Shown: positions 1 to 8,390 of the stretch, in pieces
Layout of the letters: the number at the start of each line of letters is the position of its first letter
Position numbering within the stretch: the first letter of the stretch is position 1
NCBI GenBank assembly: GCA_905479985.1
Contig: CAJQOM010000013.1
Location: forward strand, 62,001-126,000
Reading direction: 5' to 3'
From: an uncultured Gammaproteobacteria bacterium
GTDB taxonomy: Bacteria; Pseudomonadota; Gammaproteobacteria; Nitrosococcales; Methylophagaceae
Length of the DNA stretch: 64,000 nucleotides
Notes under the pieces: model-generated
What the model saw: only the letters and a program-made list of their open reading frames with translations
Told to the model about the DNA's origin: nothing
Database searches by the model: none
Made by a program: the position numbers and the translations under genes

Positions 1-663
1 GATCACGCGCCCAATTTTCAAGCAGAAACAACGCAAGGTAAGATTGATTTTCATGAGTGGATTGGCCATAGCTGGACTGTATTATTTTCACACCCGAAAG
101 ATTTTACACCGGTTTGTACGACAGAATTATGCTACCTCGCCGATATTCAATCAGAATTCGAAAAACGACATACTAAGGTGATTGGGCTCAGTGTTGATTC
201 CGTTGGGAACCATGAGGAATGGTTAGAAGATGTTGAAGAGATTGGCGGTGCGGATATTCGATACCCGGTTATTGCTGATACCGATCTGAGGGTGTCGGTT
301 CTTTACAATATGTTACCGGCTTATCAAATGAGCCCTGCAGGCGGTCGCAATGGTGGGATTAATGTGACGATGCGTTCCGTCTTTATTATTGGTCCGGATA
401 AGCGGATAAGATTGATGATGACTTATCCTATGGAAATCGGGCGTAATTTTGATGAAATTCTTCGCGTGATTGATGCGATGCAGCTGGCTCAGGAATCGCA
501 ATACCTTGTGGAGACGCCTGTGAATTGGCATGAAGGGGAGGATGTTGTTATTGCCCCTACCATTAGTAATGTTACCGCTAAAAGCGTTTTCCCTGAAGGT
601 TGGAAAACGGTTAAGCCTTATTATCGGAAAGTGAAGCAACCGAAGATAAATCATTATGTCTAG
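1..663 (+). CDS. 1-Cys peroxiredoxin (AhpC/Prx6 type), 5' end outside window
   Basis: The open frame runs from the first base to the stop at 661-663, giving 220 visible residues; the true start lies upstream of the window. A PVCTTE motif at bases 109-126 holds the peroxidatic cysteine (bases 115-117), preceded by a SHPKDFTP stretch. No second CxxC-like resolving motif is seen, and the long C-terminal part ending in YYRKVKQP fits the Prx6 subgroup rather than classical 2-Cys AhpC. Such enzymes reduce peroxides in the cytosol using thiol donors. The visible length is near the family's usual 210-220 residues, so only a few N-terminal residues are probably missing. Confidence 0.9.
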   Translation, partial: DHAPNFQAETTQGKIDFHEWIGHSWTVLFSHPKDFTPVCTTELCYLADIQSEFEKRHTKVIGLSVDSVGNHEEWLEDVEEIGGADIRYPVIADTDLRVSVLYNMLPAYQMSPAGGRNGGINVTMRSVFIIGPDKRIRLMMTYPMEIGRNFDEILRVIDAMQLAQESQYLVETPVNWHEGEDVVIAPTISNVTAKSVFPEGWKTVKPYYRKVKQPKINHYV

Positions 664-740
664 GATTTAAGATATAAACGCTATGGGCAATTTCTTTACT
701 GATACTCGATGTTCGTGGTGCTGCTATCAACTTAAATGAT

Positions 741-1181
741 TTAAGGATTATTCTGTTGTTTTGTCCATGTTTCTGTCCGACCAAATAACGGGATGCCGAT
801 ATAGCCTCTTATCTTTAATGTCGCGTTGTCGATCAATGTCATATTGCAACGATAGGTTTTGCCATTATTGGGATCATAGACCCAGCCATTCTGCCACTGA
901 TTGTGTGCTTGATAGCTAAACTCGCCGAGTACAACAACATCTTGTAGGGAGCGTGTTTGTAGTGCAGGGTCTGGATTATTAGCATCTAAGCGGTCATTAC
1001 CATCTGTGCTGCCAATGATGGTGCCAGTATAAAGACCTTGTTTTTGACTGATTTCTATCAGTCCATCTCCAGCTTGATTAACCCAAATACCTAAGATATC
1101 AGCTTCGACAATGGTGTTGGCAAAGCTGATATTTAGCGGACATAACAGTAAGAAGAGTGTGGCGTGGATGATATGTTTCAT
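741..1181 (-). CDS. DUF2147 family secreted protein
   Basis: A 146-residue protein with an N-terminal signal peptide (MKHIIHATLFLLLCPLNISF then A-N). The mature part has the pattern of DUF2147: a GIWVNQAGDGLIEI opening, YTGTIIGS, a GWVYDPNNGKTY segment around residues 99-110, and a C-terminal GIPLFGRTETW. These are small beta-rich periplasmic proteins of unknown role. The gene stands alone on the minus strand, with 97 nt to the next upstream gene, also minus. Function cannot be inferred beyond export and probable lipocalin-like beta structure. Confidence 0.75.
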   Translation of the reverse strand: MKHIIHATLFLLLCPLNISFANTIVEADILGIWVNQAGDGLIEISQKQGLYTGTIIGSTDGNDRLDANNPDPALQTRSLQDVVVLGEFSYQAHNQWQNGWVYDPNNGKTYRCNMTLIDNATLKIRGYIGIPLFGRTETWTKQQNNP

Positions 1182-1278
1182 AGTGCTAACCGATGATGAT
1201 TTAGAAGACTATCTTAAAGTTATCAAAGCGGTTGAGGCAGTGCGCAGGCCCCAACCTTTTGACACTACTTAATCGTGT

Positions 1279-1761
1279 TTAATGTCCTTCATGGGCATCA
1301 ATAGGACCTTCAAAGGCGATAAACAACTCACACGGCTCGGCACTGACACAACGGCCGGTGTGAGATACTTTTGGTGGGCCATAAATATACATGCCAGGTG
1401 TCATTTGAATGGTTTCTTGGCCTTTGTAGGTTAGATCCATTTCACCTGAGATGAGTACCATGCGTTCAGCAGATGTATGCCAATGTTCAGGTAAATCATA
1501 ATTTCCTGGTGTTTTGAAAACGACATCTGAGTTAGGTTTTGCAGGATCGCCCTGTAAGACACCTAATTTGCAACCTTTGGCAAAAAAAGCGGGGCAATCA
1601 TGCCATGTAATTCGTTCGTCATTCATTGCGTAAGTAAAAGCAGTCGCAGTTACAGTCTCAGTCGCCGCGGCGCCATGATGTTCAGCTTGTCCTGCAACTG
1701 GGAGAAGGGCTGAGACAGTGAGTAAACTGCTTAAGGCGATATTTTTAAGCGTCGTGTTCAT
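1279..1761 (-). CDS. Secreted cupin-domain protein
   Basis: A 160-residue protein with a signal peptide cleaved near GQAEHHG (about residue 26). The cupin core is visible: a histidine pair with a following glutamate (HWHTSAERMVLISGE, about residues 93-107), a GMYIYGPPKVSH segment, and a second histidine in SHTGRC. These residues normally bind a metal. Histidine-rich ends (EHHGAA near the N-terminus, DAHEGH at the C-terminus) may add metal affinity. Cysteines at about residues 56, 68, 138 and 144 could form periplasmic disulfides. The substrate is unknown. The start is an ATG at 1759-1761. Confidence 0.75.
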   Translation of the reverse strand: MNTTLKNIALSSLLTVSALLPVAGQAEHHGAAATETVTATAFTYAMNDERITWHDCPAFFAKGCKLGVLQGDPAKPNSDVVFKTPGNYDLPEHWHTSAERMVLISGEMDLTYKGQETIQMTPGMYIYGPPKVSHTGRCVSAEPCELFIAFEGPIDAHEGH

Positions 1762-1926
1762 TATTCATTCCTTATATTTCTAAATAGTAATAGTTATTAT
1801 TAGCATTATTGAAGTGCATAGCCATCCTACGCTATTTTAGCTTGGATAATCTACACTTTATTTAGAGTGGTGATGGTGGATTAAAGTTGCAGGGTCGTTG
1901 ATATGTATGAAATATACTGTGTACTC

Positions 1927-1956
1927 TTGTTATTGTGAAAAAATAACCGTTACACT
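1927..1956 (+). promoter_or_regulatory. Possible promoter for the YbjQ cluster
   Basis: TTGTTA (1927-1932) and TACACT (1951-1956) are separated by 18 nt, with the GTG start at 1994 about 30 nt beyond the predicted start site. Each hexamer matches the sigma-70 consensus at four of six positions. This is the best candidate in the 232-nt gap before the YbjQ cluster, but it is a weak match. Confidence 0.3.
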
Positions 1957-1993
1957 AATCGCTGTGTTGTTTTCATTGGAATAAGGAAGCAAG

Positions 1994-2308
1994 GTGTTTT
2001 TAACAAATATAGAAGAAGTGCCGGGTAAGCGCATTATCGCCTGCTATGGCGTGGTATCGGGTAGTACGGTACGGGCAAAACATGTCGGCCGAGATATTAT
2101 GGCGGGGTTGAAAAATATTTTTGGTGGTGAGCTTGAGGCTTATACGGAGCTGTTGTCCGAGGCGAGAGAACAGGCAATGTTACGCATGCAGCAGCAAGCT
2201 GAATCTTTAGGTGCGAATGCGATTGTGAATGTGCGCTTTTCGACTTCTTCGGTCACAGCAGGGGCTTCTGAGATTTATATCTATGGTACTGCGGTGACGG
2301 TCGAGTAA
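1994..2308 (+). CDS. YbjQ family (UPF0145) heavy-metal-binding-like protein, soluble
   Basis: A 104-residue protein with the YbjQ/UPF0145 pattern: an N-terminal PGKRIIACYGVVSGSTVRAKH, the central GLKNIFGGELEAYTELL (about residues 37-53), and C-terminal LGANAIVNVRF. No signal peptide or membrane segment is visible, and it matches the usual length of about 105 residues. YbjQ proteins form pentamers; their function is unknown. The start is GTG at 1994, supported by an AAGGAAGCAAGG stretch just upstream. The next gene follows after 5 nt and is a membrane-anchored paralogue, so the two are probably co-transcribed and may associate. Confidence 0.85.
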   Translation: MFLTNIEEVPGKRIIACYGVVSGSTVRAKHVGRDIMAGLKNIFGGELEAYTELLSEAREQAMLRMQQQAESLGANAIVNVRFSTSSVTAGASEIYIYGTAVTVE

Positions 2309-2313
2309 GCTTT

Positions 2314-2754
2314 ATGTGGGATTTATATTTTCTTATTTCTTTGATTGTAACAGGCTATATATTCGGCCAGATACATGAGCGCCGGCATTATGCATCACTC
2401 AAGAAGCGTGAGCTGGAGATGATGAAAATGGTGATGACAAGTAGTAAGCGACCATTAGGCGAGTTGGGCCCGATTATGGAAGCTAAGCTTGTTCAAGGTG
2501 GCGTGGTGATTTCTGTTGATTACTTTAAACGGATTGTGACCAGTTTACGTAATTTCTTCGGTGGCAATATTCGGGGTTATGAGACGTTAGTTGATCGGGC
2601 TCGGCGAGAAGCGATTTTGCGATTAAAAGAATCTTGTCCTGATGCCACACAAATTATTAATTTGAGATTAGAAACGTCGTCGATATACAAGGGTAGAGGT
2701 AACCAGATTGGTTCGGTTGAAGTGTTAGCTTATGCGACAGCGCTTTATACTTAA
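2314..2754 (+). CDS. YbjQ family protein with N-terminal membrane anchor
   Basis: A 146-residue protein. Residues 4-18 (LYFLISLIVTGYIFG) form a single membrane segment, followed by a charged linker (ERRHYASLKKRELEMMK) and then a divergent YbjQ domain with VISVDYFKRIVTSLRNFFGG, YETLVDRARREA and ATQIINLRLETS. The NFFGG and RAR..A positions align with NIFGG and EAR.QA in the preceding gene, so this looks like a duplicated and diverged YbjQ fold tethered to the inner membrane. It lies 5 nt from both neighbours, in an operon with the soluble YbjQ protein and an M48 peptidase. Confidence 0.8.
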   Translation: MWDLYFLISLIVTGYIFGQIHERRHYASLKKRELEMMKMVMTSSKRPLGELGPIMEAKLVQGGVVISVDYFKRIVTSLRNFFGGNIRGYETLVDRARREAILRLKESCPDATQIINLRLETSSIYKGRGNQIGSVEVLAYATALYT

Positions 2755-2759
2755 GTTTT

Positions 2760-3593
2760 ATGCAATATCACGCTAAGTTGCCAGATGACACGCCGAATGT
2801 GTCTCACCAGAACCCGGTAAAGGAGTTTTTGTCCTTATTGGCGGGTTTGTTGGCGATAGTGTTGTTTGTTTATTGGATTCTAGGCTTTTTTATCGATGAG
2901 GCTGTTGAGTTTATCTCGCCTGAGATGGAAATCGCTATTTTTGAATCCTTAGGTGAAGAAATTATTGCGAGCCAGGGTGGTGAACGTTCTGACAAAATTA
3001 ATAAAACAGAACAACATATGCGTGTTTTGCTTGATGATTTGACTGCTTGTATGGACGTGGGGTATCCGATAGAGCTGATTTTTCAGCAATCGGATAAAGC
3101 CAATGCTTTTGCTGCGCCGGGTGGGAAAATGGTGGTGTTGTCGGGTTTACTTAAGCATGTTAAATCTGAAAATGGGTTGGCTTTTGTGGTTGCACATGAA
3201 TTAGGCCACTTTAAAAACCGCGATCATTTACGTGGTTTGGGTCGTGGGGTAGTGTTGATGGCATTATCTTTTTTAGCGACGGGTAATATGCACCTTTCGA
3301 AAGTATTAGTGCCTGTTAATGCCTTTCAAAATGCGCAGTTTTCACAAGGCCGAGAAAGTGATGCGGATGAGAGGGCTTTGGATATTATTCAATGTCATTA
3401 TGGTCATGTCGGTGGTGCAACGGAGTTTTTTAGCAAGATCAGCGATCCTGAAGATGATTTGCCTTTTACGCATTATTTTAAGACGCACCCAGAGGCTGAG
3501 GCGAGGGTTAAGGCCATTCAATTATTGAGTCAAGAAAAGCATTATGTTGAAGGGGAAGTGAAACCTGCCTTTTGGTCTGGAACGATAAATTAA
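2760..3593 (+). CDS. M48 family membrane-anchored metallopeptidase
   Basis: A 277-residue protein with one membrane segment at about residues 25-45 (LSLLAGLLAIVLFVYWILGF). The zinc motif HELGH is at residues 146-150, and the third ligand is probably E199 in GRESDADERA; this is the standard M48 arrangement. A substrate-cleft motif AFAAPGGKMVVLSGLL precedes it. The size and single anchor resemble small M48 proteases of the HtpX/Oma1/LoiP group rather than HtpX itself, which has more membrane segments. It follows the two YbjQ genes after 5 nt; a link between the peptidase and YbjQ proteins is inferred from this arrangement only. Confidence 0.85.
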   Translation: MQYHAKLPDDTPNVSHQNPVKEFLSLLAGLLAIVLFVYWILGFFIDEAVEFISPEMEIAIFESLGEEIIASQGGERSDKINKTEQHMRVLLDDLTACMDVGYPIELIFQQSDKANAFAAPGGKMVVLSGLLKHVKSENGLAFVVAHELGHFKNRDHLRGLGRGVVLMALSFLATGNMHLSKVLVPVNAFQNAQFSQGRESDADERALDIIQCHYGHVGGATEFFSKISDPEDDLPFTHYFKTHPEAEARVKAIQLLSQEKHYVEGEVKPAFWSGTIN

Positions 3594-3614
3594 GATGATG
3601 CAGAGGAGTATATT

Positions 3615-4139
3615 GTGAAAATTGTTGCTTTTGCCGCCAGTAGTAGCGGCCAGTCAATTAATAAAAAGCTGGTAGGTTATGCCGCAGGGCTAGTTGACGA
3701 TGCAGATGTCGATCTCTTGGACTTAAATGATTATGAATTGCCATTATTTAGCGAAGATAAGGAAAAGGAATTAGGGCAACCTCAATTGGCACATGACTTT
3801 TTAGCCAAAATAGCCGGAGCCGATGCGTTGATTATTTCTTTTGCTGAACATAATGGCACTTATTCCGCCGCCTATAAAAATTTATTCGATTGGTGTTCAC
3901 GTATTAAAAAGCTTTATCAAAATAAGCCGATGGTGTTGTTATCAACGTCACCGGGTGCACGTGGTGGTGCCAGTGTTTTAGAGCAGGCTGTTAAGTCAGC
4001 GTCATTTTTTGATGGTGAAGTGAGGGGAAGCTTGGCCGTACCTAATTTCTATGATCACTTTGATATGGCGCAAGATCGTATTACGGATGATAATTTGAAT
4101 GTAAAATTGGCTGAAGAATTGACTAAATTAAAATCGTAA
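3615..4139 (+). CDS. NAD(P)H-dependent FMN reductase
   Basis: A 174-residue flavodoxin-like protein. It shows the phosphate-binding opening of the NADPH-dependent FMN reductase family (KIVAFAASSSGQSINKKL), a central ADALIISFAEHNGTYSAAYKNLFDW (given here in part: EHNGTYSAAYKN around residues 77-88), and LLSTSPGARGGASVL. These proteins reduce flavins or quinone-like substrates in the cytosol. The start is GTG at 3615 with CAGAGGAGTA as ribosome-binding site. It sits 21 nt after the M48 gene and is the last gene of the cluster, ending 20 nt from the convergent hemW gene. Confidence 0.85.
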   Translation: MKIVAFAASSSGQSINKKLVGYAAGLVDDADVDLLDLNDYELPLFSEDKEKELGQPQLAHDFLAKIAGADALIISFAEHNGTYSAAYKNLFDWCSRIKKLYQNKPMVLLSTSPGARGGASVLEQAVKSASFFDGEVRGSLAVPNFYDHFDMAQDRITDDNLNVKLAEELTKLKS

Positions 4140-4159
4140 TAGACCTATTCTGTGCTCAA

Positions 4160-5320
4160 TTATTCAGGTAAAAAAAGCTCAACCAAACTGTTCAGGTAAC
4201 GCTGTCCTTTGTCTGTCGGACAAATACGGTGAATATCCCATGTGATAAGGCCTTGTTGCTCTGCAAGTTGTAAGGTCTTGTCGATGTGTGAAATGGGTAA
4301 CCCAGCATGTTGATAAAACAAGGGTGTCGGAAACCCATCCGTGAGTCTCAAGGCATTTAGCATAAACTCGAAACCGATGTCTTTGGTGGTAATGATTTCA
4401 TTCGTTAAAACGACTTTGTCTGTGCCTGCTGATTCAATATAAGCTTGTGGTTGTTTTTGCTTTGAACGTCGCGTGATGGATTGTTGGGCTGCATCACTAA
4501 TCTTGCCGTGGGCGCCGGCACCAATACCTAGATAGTCACCGAACTGCCAATAATTAATATTATGGCGACATTGTTGTTTGTTTTTGGCATAAGCCGAGAC
4601 TTCATATTGTTGGTAGCCCGCTTTTGCCATTCGTTGTTGACTATCGAGTTGCCAGTCGATGATGGGATCGTCACCTGGCAGTGTCGGTGGTTGCTGATGA
4701 AAAAGGGTATTGGGTTCGATGGTGAGTTGATAATAAGATAAGTGGCTGGGCGCTAAGGCTATGGCAGTTTCAATATCTTCTCTGGCTGTTTTTGCTGTTT
4801 GATGAGGTAAGCCATACATTAAATCTAAGTTGAAGTTTTCAAAACCAACTTTGTGGGCGGTTTCGACGGCCTTGATGGCTTGTTGTCCGTCGTGGATTCT
4901 GCCGAGTGCGGTCAGAGATTGATTATTAAAACTTTGGATACCGATAGATAAACGGTTAATGCCCAAAGATAAATAATCTGCAAAACGGTGTTGTTCGAAT
5001 GTGCCAGGGTTAGCTTCTAATGTGATTTCAGCATTGTGGCTAATGGGGAGTAGTGCACGTAATGATGAGAATAATCTTTCGTAAGCTTCAGCTGAGAATA
5101 AGCTGGGTGTGCCGCCGCCGATAAAAATGGTTTGGATTGTTCTACCCCAAATAGTGGGTAATTCTTGTTCGAGATCACGGATTAAAGCATCAATGTAATC
5201 TTGTTCTGGTAATTCATCAGGGGATTTATGGGAATTAAAGTCGCAATAAGGACATTTCTTAATGCACCAAGGCACATGGATATAAAGGCTTAAAGGCGGT
5301 AAAGCCGTGAAGTTAAACAT
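4160..5320 (-). CDS. hemW: Heme chaperone HemW (radical SAM)
   Basis: A 386-residue radical SAM protein. The cluster cysteines C19, C23 and C26 lie in WCIKKCPYCDF; the residue after CxxC is D-F rather than the extra cysteine of HemN, which marks the HemW type. GGGTPSLF and ITLEANPGTF follow, then LSIGIQSFN and a C-terminal HemN_C-like domain with YWQFGDYLGIGAGAHG. HemW binds heme and helps insert it into respiratory proteins; it is not a true coproporphyrinogen oxidase. The gene is downstream of rdgB with a 5-nt gap, in the common rph-rdgB-hemW operon. Confidence 0.93.
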   Translation of the reverse strand: MFNFTALPPLSLYIHVPWCIKKCPYCDFNSHKSPDELPEQDYIDALIRDLEQELPTIWGRTIQTIFIGGGTPSLFSAEAYERLFSSLRALLPISHNAEITLEANPGTFEQHRFADYLSLGINRLSIGIQSFNNQSLTALGRIHDGQQAIKAVETAHKVGFENFNLDLMYGLPHQTAKTAREDIETAIALAPSHLSYYQLTIEPNTLFHQQPPTLPGDDPIIDWQLDSQQRMAKAGYQQYEVSAYAKNKQQCRHNINYWQFGDYLGIGAGAHGKISDAAQQSITRRSKQKQPQAYIESAGTDKVVLTNEIITTKDIGFEFMLNALRLTDGFPTPLFYQHAGLPISHIDKTLQLAEQQGLITWDIHRICPTDKGQRYLNSLVELFLPE

Positions 5321-5325
5321 GTGTT

Positions 5326-5928
5326 TTAAGTTTGATTAAGTCGTTGAAATTGGCTGATGAATTGGCGAATCGCTTTGCCGCGATGGCTGATGGCATGCTT
5401 TTGCTCTGCTGTCAGTTCTGCGGCCGTGCATTGATATGCTGCTACCCAAAATATGGGATCGTAGCCAAAGCCACCGTCACCTTTTGGCGCTGTTAACAGG
5501 GTTCCTTCCCAACTGGCTTGGCAAATCAAGGGTGTGGGATCTTTGGCATGACGCATAAAAGCGATGACACACTGGTAGCGTGCCGTTCTTTTTGCTTCCG
5601 GGGTATTAATTAATGCATCGAGCAGTGCTTGTAAATTTTTTTGCGCTGTTGCATTCGGTCCAGAGTAGCGAGCGGAGTAGATACCGGGCTGACCATTTAA
5701 GGCATCGACTTCTATTCCTGAATCATCTGAAATGGCAGGTAAGCCCGTCAACTCACAGGCATGACGGGCTTTGATAATGGCATTTTCGACAAAAGTGAGT
5801 CCGGTTTCTTCCGCTTCAACAAGGTTGAATGTGGATTGAGGAATCACTTCGGTATCGAATTCAGCAAATAACTCGGAGAACTCTTTGAGTTTTCCTTTAT
5901 TACCGCTGGCTAAAACAATTTTGGACAT
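5326..5928 (-). CDS. rdgB: XTP/dITP diphosphatase RdgB (HAM1)
   Basis: A 200-residue member of the HAM1 family, near the usual length of 197. It has the N-terminal LASGNKGKLKEF nucleotide-binding motif, SDDSGIEVDALNGQPG with the metal-binding aspartates at about residues 67-80, and GFGYDPIFW near residue 152. The enzyme hydrolyses deaminated purine triphosphates such as dITP and XTP and so keeps them out of DNA. It lies 2 nt downstream of rph and 5 nt upstream of hemW, so the three are translated from one message. Confidence 0.95.
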   Translation of the reverse strand: MSKIVLASGNKGKLKEFSELFAEFDTEVIPQSTFNLVEAEETGLTFVENAIIKARHACELTGLPAISDDSGIEVDALNGQPGIYSARYSGPNATAQKNLQALLDALINTPEAKRTARYQCVIAFMRHAKDPTPLICQASWEGTLLTAPKGDGGFGYDPIFWVAAYQCTAAELTAEQKHAISHRGKAIRQFISQFQRLNQT

Positions 5929-5930
5929 GA

Positions 5931-6647
5931 TTATTTTGCTAATGCTTCGCGTTGTTTTTCCATTAATGTTTTGATACCTGAACTTGCAAGGTCAAGCATG
6001 GCTTGTAGCTCATCTGCTCGGAAGGCGTGGCCTTCTGCAGTGCCTTGCAGTTCAATATAAGCGCCGGCATCGTTCATGACGACATTCATATCTGTTTCAG
6101 CGCTAGAGTCTTCATCGTAGTCAAGATCAAGAACGGGCGTTCCTTTGTAGATACCCACGGACACTGAAGCAATTTGGCCATGAAGTGGACTTTTCTTGAT
6201 TTTCTTTTTTTCTAATAGGTAGGTAATGGCATCTTGTAAAGCGACATAAGCACCAGTGATAGAAGCTGTTCTGGTACCACCATCAGCTTGGATGACATCG
6301 CAATCAATGGTGATGCTACGTTCACCTAATGCTTTTAAGTCCACAGCGGCACGTAAAGAACGACCAATAAGGCGTTGGATTTCCATGGTACGGCCACCTT
6401 GTTTACCACGTGCGGCTTCACGGCCCATTCTACTGCCGGTTGAACGCGGTAACATACCGTATTCAGCTGTGATCCAGCCTTCGTTTTTACCTCTTAGGAA
6501 GCCGGGGATTTTTTCTTCTACTGAGGCTGTACATAACACTTTAGTATCACCAAATTCTACGAGGACAGATCCTTCTGCATGTTTGGTGTAATTACGTGTA
6601 ATAGTGACGTTTCTTAAATCATTTGGTTGACGACCGCTTGGGCGCAT
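5931..6647 (-). CDS. rph: Ribonuclease PH
   Basis: A 238-residue protein beginning [12 protein letters not shown], the hallmark of RNase PH. Further motifs are [33 protein letters not shown]-type [13 protein letters not shown] and [16 protein letters not shown]. The full family length (E. coli-type 238) is present with no frameshift. The enzyme is a phosphate-dependent 3'-5' exoribonuclease that trims tRNA 3' ends. It is first in the rph-rdgB-hemW operon, and its promoter region faces yicC; a TATAAT and a 14-bp palindrome lie just upstream. Confidence 0.95.
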   Translation of the reverse strand: MRPSGRQPNDLRNVTITRNYTKHAEGSVLVEFGDTKVLCTASVEEKIPGFLRGKNEGWITAEYGMLPRSTGSRMGREAARGKQGGRTMEIQRLIGRSLRAAVDLKALGERSITIDCDVIQADGGTRTASITGAYVALQDAITYLLEKKKIKKSPLHGQIASVSVGIYKGTPVLDLDYDEDSSAETDMNVVMNDAGAYIELQGTAEGHAFRADELQAMLDLASSGIKTLMEKQREALAK

Positions 6648-6682
6648 GAGGGTGTTCCTTAGGGAAAGAGTAAAATGCAGGT

Positions 6683-6712
6683 ATTATACGTGGCTAGTAC
6701 CCTAGCTAGGGT
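6683..6712 (-). promoter_or_regulatory. rph promoter -10 with overlapping 14-bp palindrome
   Basis: On the minus strand TATAAT occupies 6688-6683, about 36 nt upstream of the rph start at 6647. No good -35 hexamer exists at 16-18 nt spacing. Instead the perfect palindrome ACCCTAGCTAGGGT occupies 6699-6712, covering that position. This suggests a regulator site over the -35 region of rph, within the divergent rph/yicC gap. The -10 and the palindrome are direct observations; operator function is inferred. Confidence 0.45.
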
Positions 6713-6756
6713 GGTTTTCGTTAAGATGTTTTATTTAAATTAATTTGGATGTGATT

Positions 6757-7623
6757 GTGACTCGAAGTATGACGGCATTTGCTCGCCAAGAGCAGCAAAC
6801 AGAACAAGGCGAATTGATATGGGAGATACGCTCTGTTAATCATCGTTATTTAGAGCTATCACTTCGCCTCGATGAACGTTTTCGTTCTTTGGAAATGCCT
6901 ATTCGGAAGTTGTTTTCAGAGAAGTTGGCGCGGGGTAAAGTGGATGCTGTCTTACGCTATAAAGTGCCGGAAGCACAGTCATCTAATCTCGATATAGATC
7001 AAAAATTAGCGCAATCTGTCGTCTTGCAAAGCGAGCTGATAGCTGGTTTGGCAGCTGAAGCGGCACCTATCGACCCTATTAGGGTGTTGCAGTGGCCTGG
7101 TGTGTTGAAAGCAGAAAGTTTAGATCAAGTGGCGTTGAACGCGTCGGTGATTAGTTCATTACTGCTATCCATTAATGACTTAATTACCACCAGAGAAACC
7201 GAAGGTACAGCCTTGCAAAAAATGATTGAACAGCGCTGTACTGATATCGATGCTATTGCGAAGGCGACGCGTCAGCGCATGCCTGACATATTGGCGCATC
7301 ATCAACAGCGGATGGCAGACCGTGTTGCTGAGTTGCAGGTGAACCTTGATCCGGAACGTTTAGAACAAGAAATGGTGTTATTGGCACAAAAGAGTGATGT
7401 GGCGGAAGAGCTAGACCGATTAGAAAGCCATGTTGTCGAAGTACAAAGTGTGTTGCAACGTGATGAGCCCGTTGGGCGGCGTTTAGATTTTTTGATGCAA
7501 GAGTTGAATCGTGAAGCGAATACATTAGGATCAAAATCAATTAACAGCGAGACGACAAATCACTCGATTGAACTGAAAGTGTTGATTGAACAGATGCGTG
7601 AGCAGATTCAGAATATTGAGTAG
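6757..7623 (+). CDS. yicC: YicC family endoribonuclease-like protein
   Basis: A 288-residue protein with the YicC pattern: RSMTAFARQE at the N-terminus, WEIRSVNHRYLELSLRL, a long central helical part, and the conserved C-terminal RRLDFLMQELNREANTLGSKS. E. coli YicC starts at an equivalent RSMTAYAR, so GTG at 6757 (or ATG at 6769) is preferred to the TTG at 6745. YicC proteins are linked to RNA decay (an RNase that can act on small RNAs). The gene precedes gmk by 107 nt, a neighbourhood seen across many bacteria. Confidence 0.9.
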   Translation: MTRSMTAFARQEQQTEQGELIWEIRSVNHRYLELSLRLDERFRSLEMPIRKLFSEKLARGKVDAVLRYKVPEAQSSNLDIDQKLAQSVVLQSELIAGLAAEAAPIDPIRVLQWPGVLKAESLDQVALNASVISSLLLSINDLITTRETEGTALQKMIEQRCTDIDAIAKATRQRMPDILAHHQQRMADRVAELQVNLDPERLEQEMVLLAQKSDVAEELDRLESHVVEVQSVLQRDEPVGRRLDFLMQELNREANTLGSKSINSETTNHSIELKVLIEQMREQIQNIE

Positions 7624-7647
7624 TTGTCATCTTCAATAAAATAGTTG

Positions 7648-7679
7648 AGTTAAAATTGGATTTTATTAAATCTTTAACT
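7648..7679 (+). other. AT-rich hairpin after yicC
   Basis: AGTTAAA (7648-7654) pairs with TTTAACT (7673-7679), and inside it GATTT (7659-7663) pairs with AAATC (7668-7672) around a TATT loop, with a four-base bulge. It lies 25 nt after the yicC stop. No strong T-run follows, so it may be a weak terminator, a processing site or chance in AT-rich DNA. Confidence 0.3.
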
Positions 7680-7730
7680 GCTTTAAGATAGTCATCAGAT
7701 TAGTTTGAAAGTGAGTGGGATAATACATTT

Positions 7731-8342
7731 ATGAGTGGCAGCCTTTTCATTGTTGCAGCGCCATCAGGTGCGGGAAAAACGAGCCTTGTTAATGCTTTAG
7801 TAGCACAACAAGCGGATATTGTTTTATCAACGTCACATACGACACGGGCTGCGCGGGCCGGTGAGGTCGGTGGTAAAGACTATTTTTTTGTCACACAGCA
7901 ACAGTTTACTGCCATGCAGGGCGAGGGTGATTTCTTAGAATCTGCAACGGTGTTTGATCATTCATACGGTACGTCTTCGGAAGCGGTTTTTGAGCAGTTA
8001 AAAGCCGGTACGGATGTCATTCTTGAGATTGATTGGCAAGGTGCTGAGCAAGTACGTCGGAATTATCCTGAGAGTACCAGTGTCTTTATATTACCACCTT
8101 CAAAATCAGCATTAGAGCAGCGGCTTCGTGGTCGCGGTCAAGATGATGATTCGGTGATTGCTCGGCGGATGCAAGATGCTGAAAATGAGATTTCACACTA
8201 TATTGAGTTTGATTATTTGATAGTGAATGATGATTTTGATGTGGCGTTATCTGAATTAGTCAGCATTATTTCCGCAAGACGGCATTCAATGGCGATCCAA
8301 AAAGCGCTACAAGCGCCATTATTAAAGACATTGCTGGCTTAA
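7731..8342 (+). CDS. gmk: Guanylate kinase
   Basis: A 203-residue P-loop kinase. The Walker A motif is APSGAGKTSL at residues 10-19, followed by STSHTTRAARAGEVGGKDYFF, the GMP-binding region (residues about 34-54), and DVILEIDWQGAEQVR. It converts GMP to GDP using ATP. The length matches the usual 205-207 residues. It leads into rpoZ (49-nt gap) and spoT, the standard gammaproteobacterial gmk-rpoZ-spoT order, which joins guanine nucleotide supply with ppGpp metabolism. Confidence 0.96.
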   Translation: MSGSLFIVAAPSGAGKTSLVNALVAQQADIVLSTSHTTRAARAGEVGGKDYFFVTQQQFTAMQGEGDFLESATVFDHSYGTSSEAVFEQLKAGTDVILEIDWQGAEQVRRNYPESTSVFILPPSKSALEQRLRGRGQDDDSVIARRMQDAENEISHYIEFDYLIVNDDFDVALSELVSIISARRHSMAIQKALQAPLLKTLLA

Positions 8343-8390
8343 GTAGCTGATATTTCGTACACTAGATGGTTTTGATTTCGGGGAAGCATA

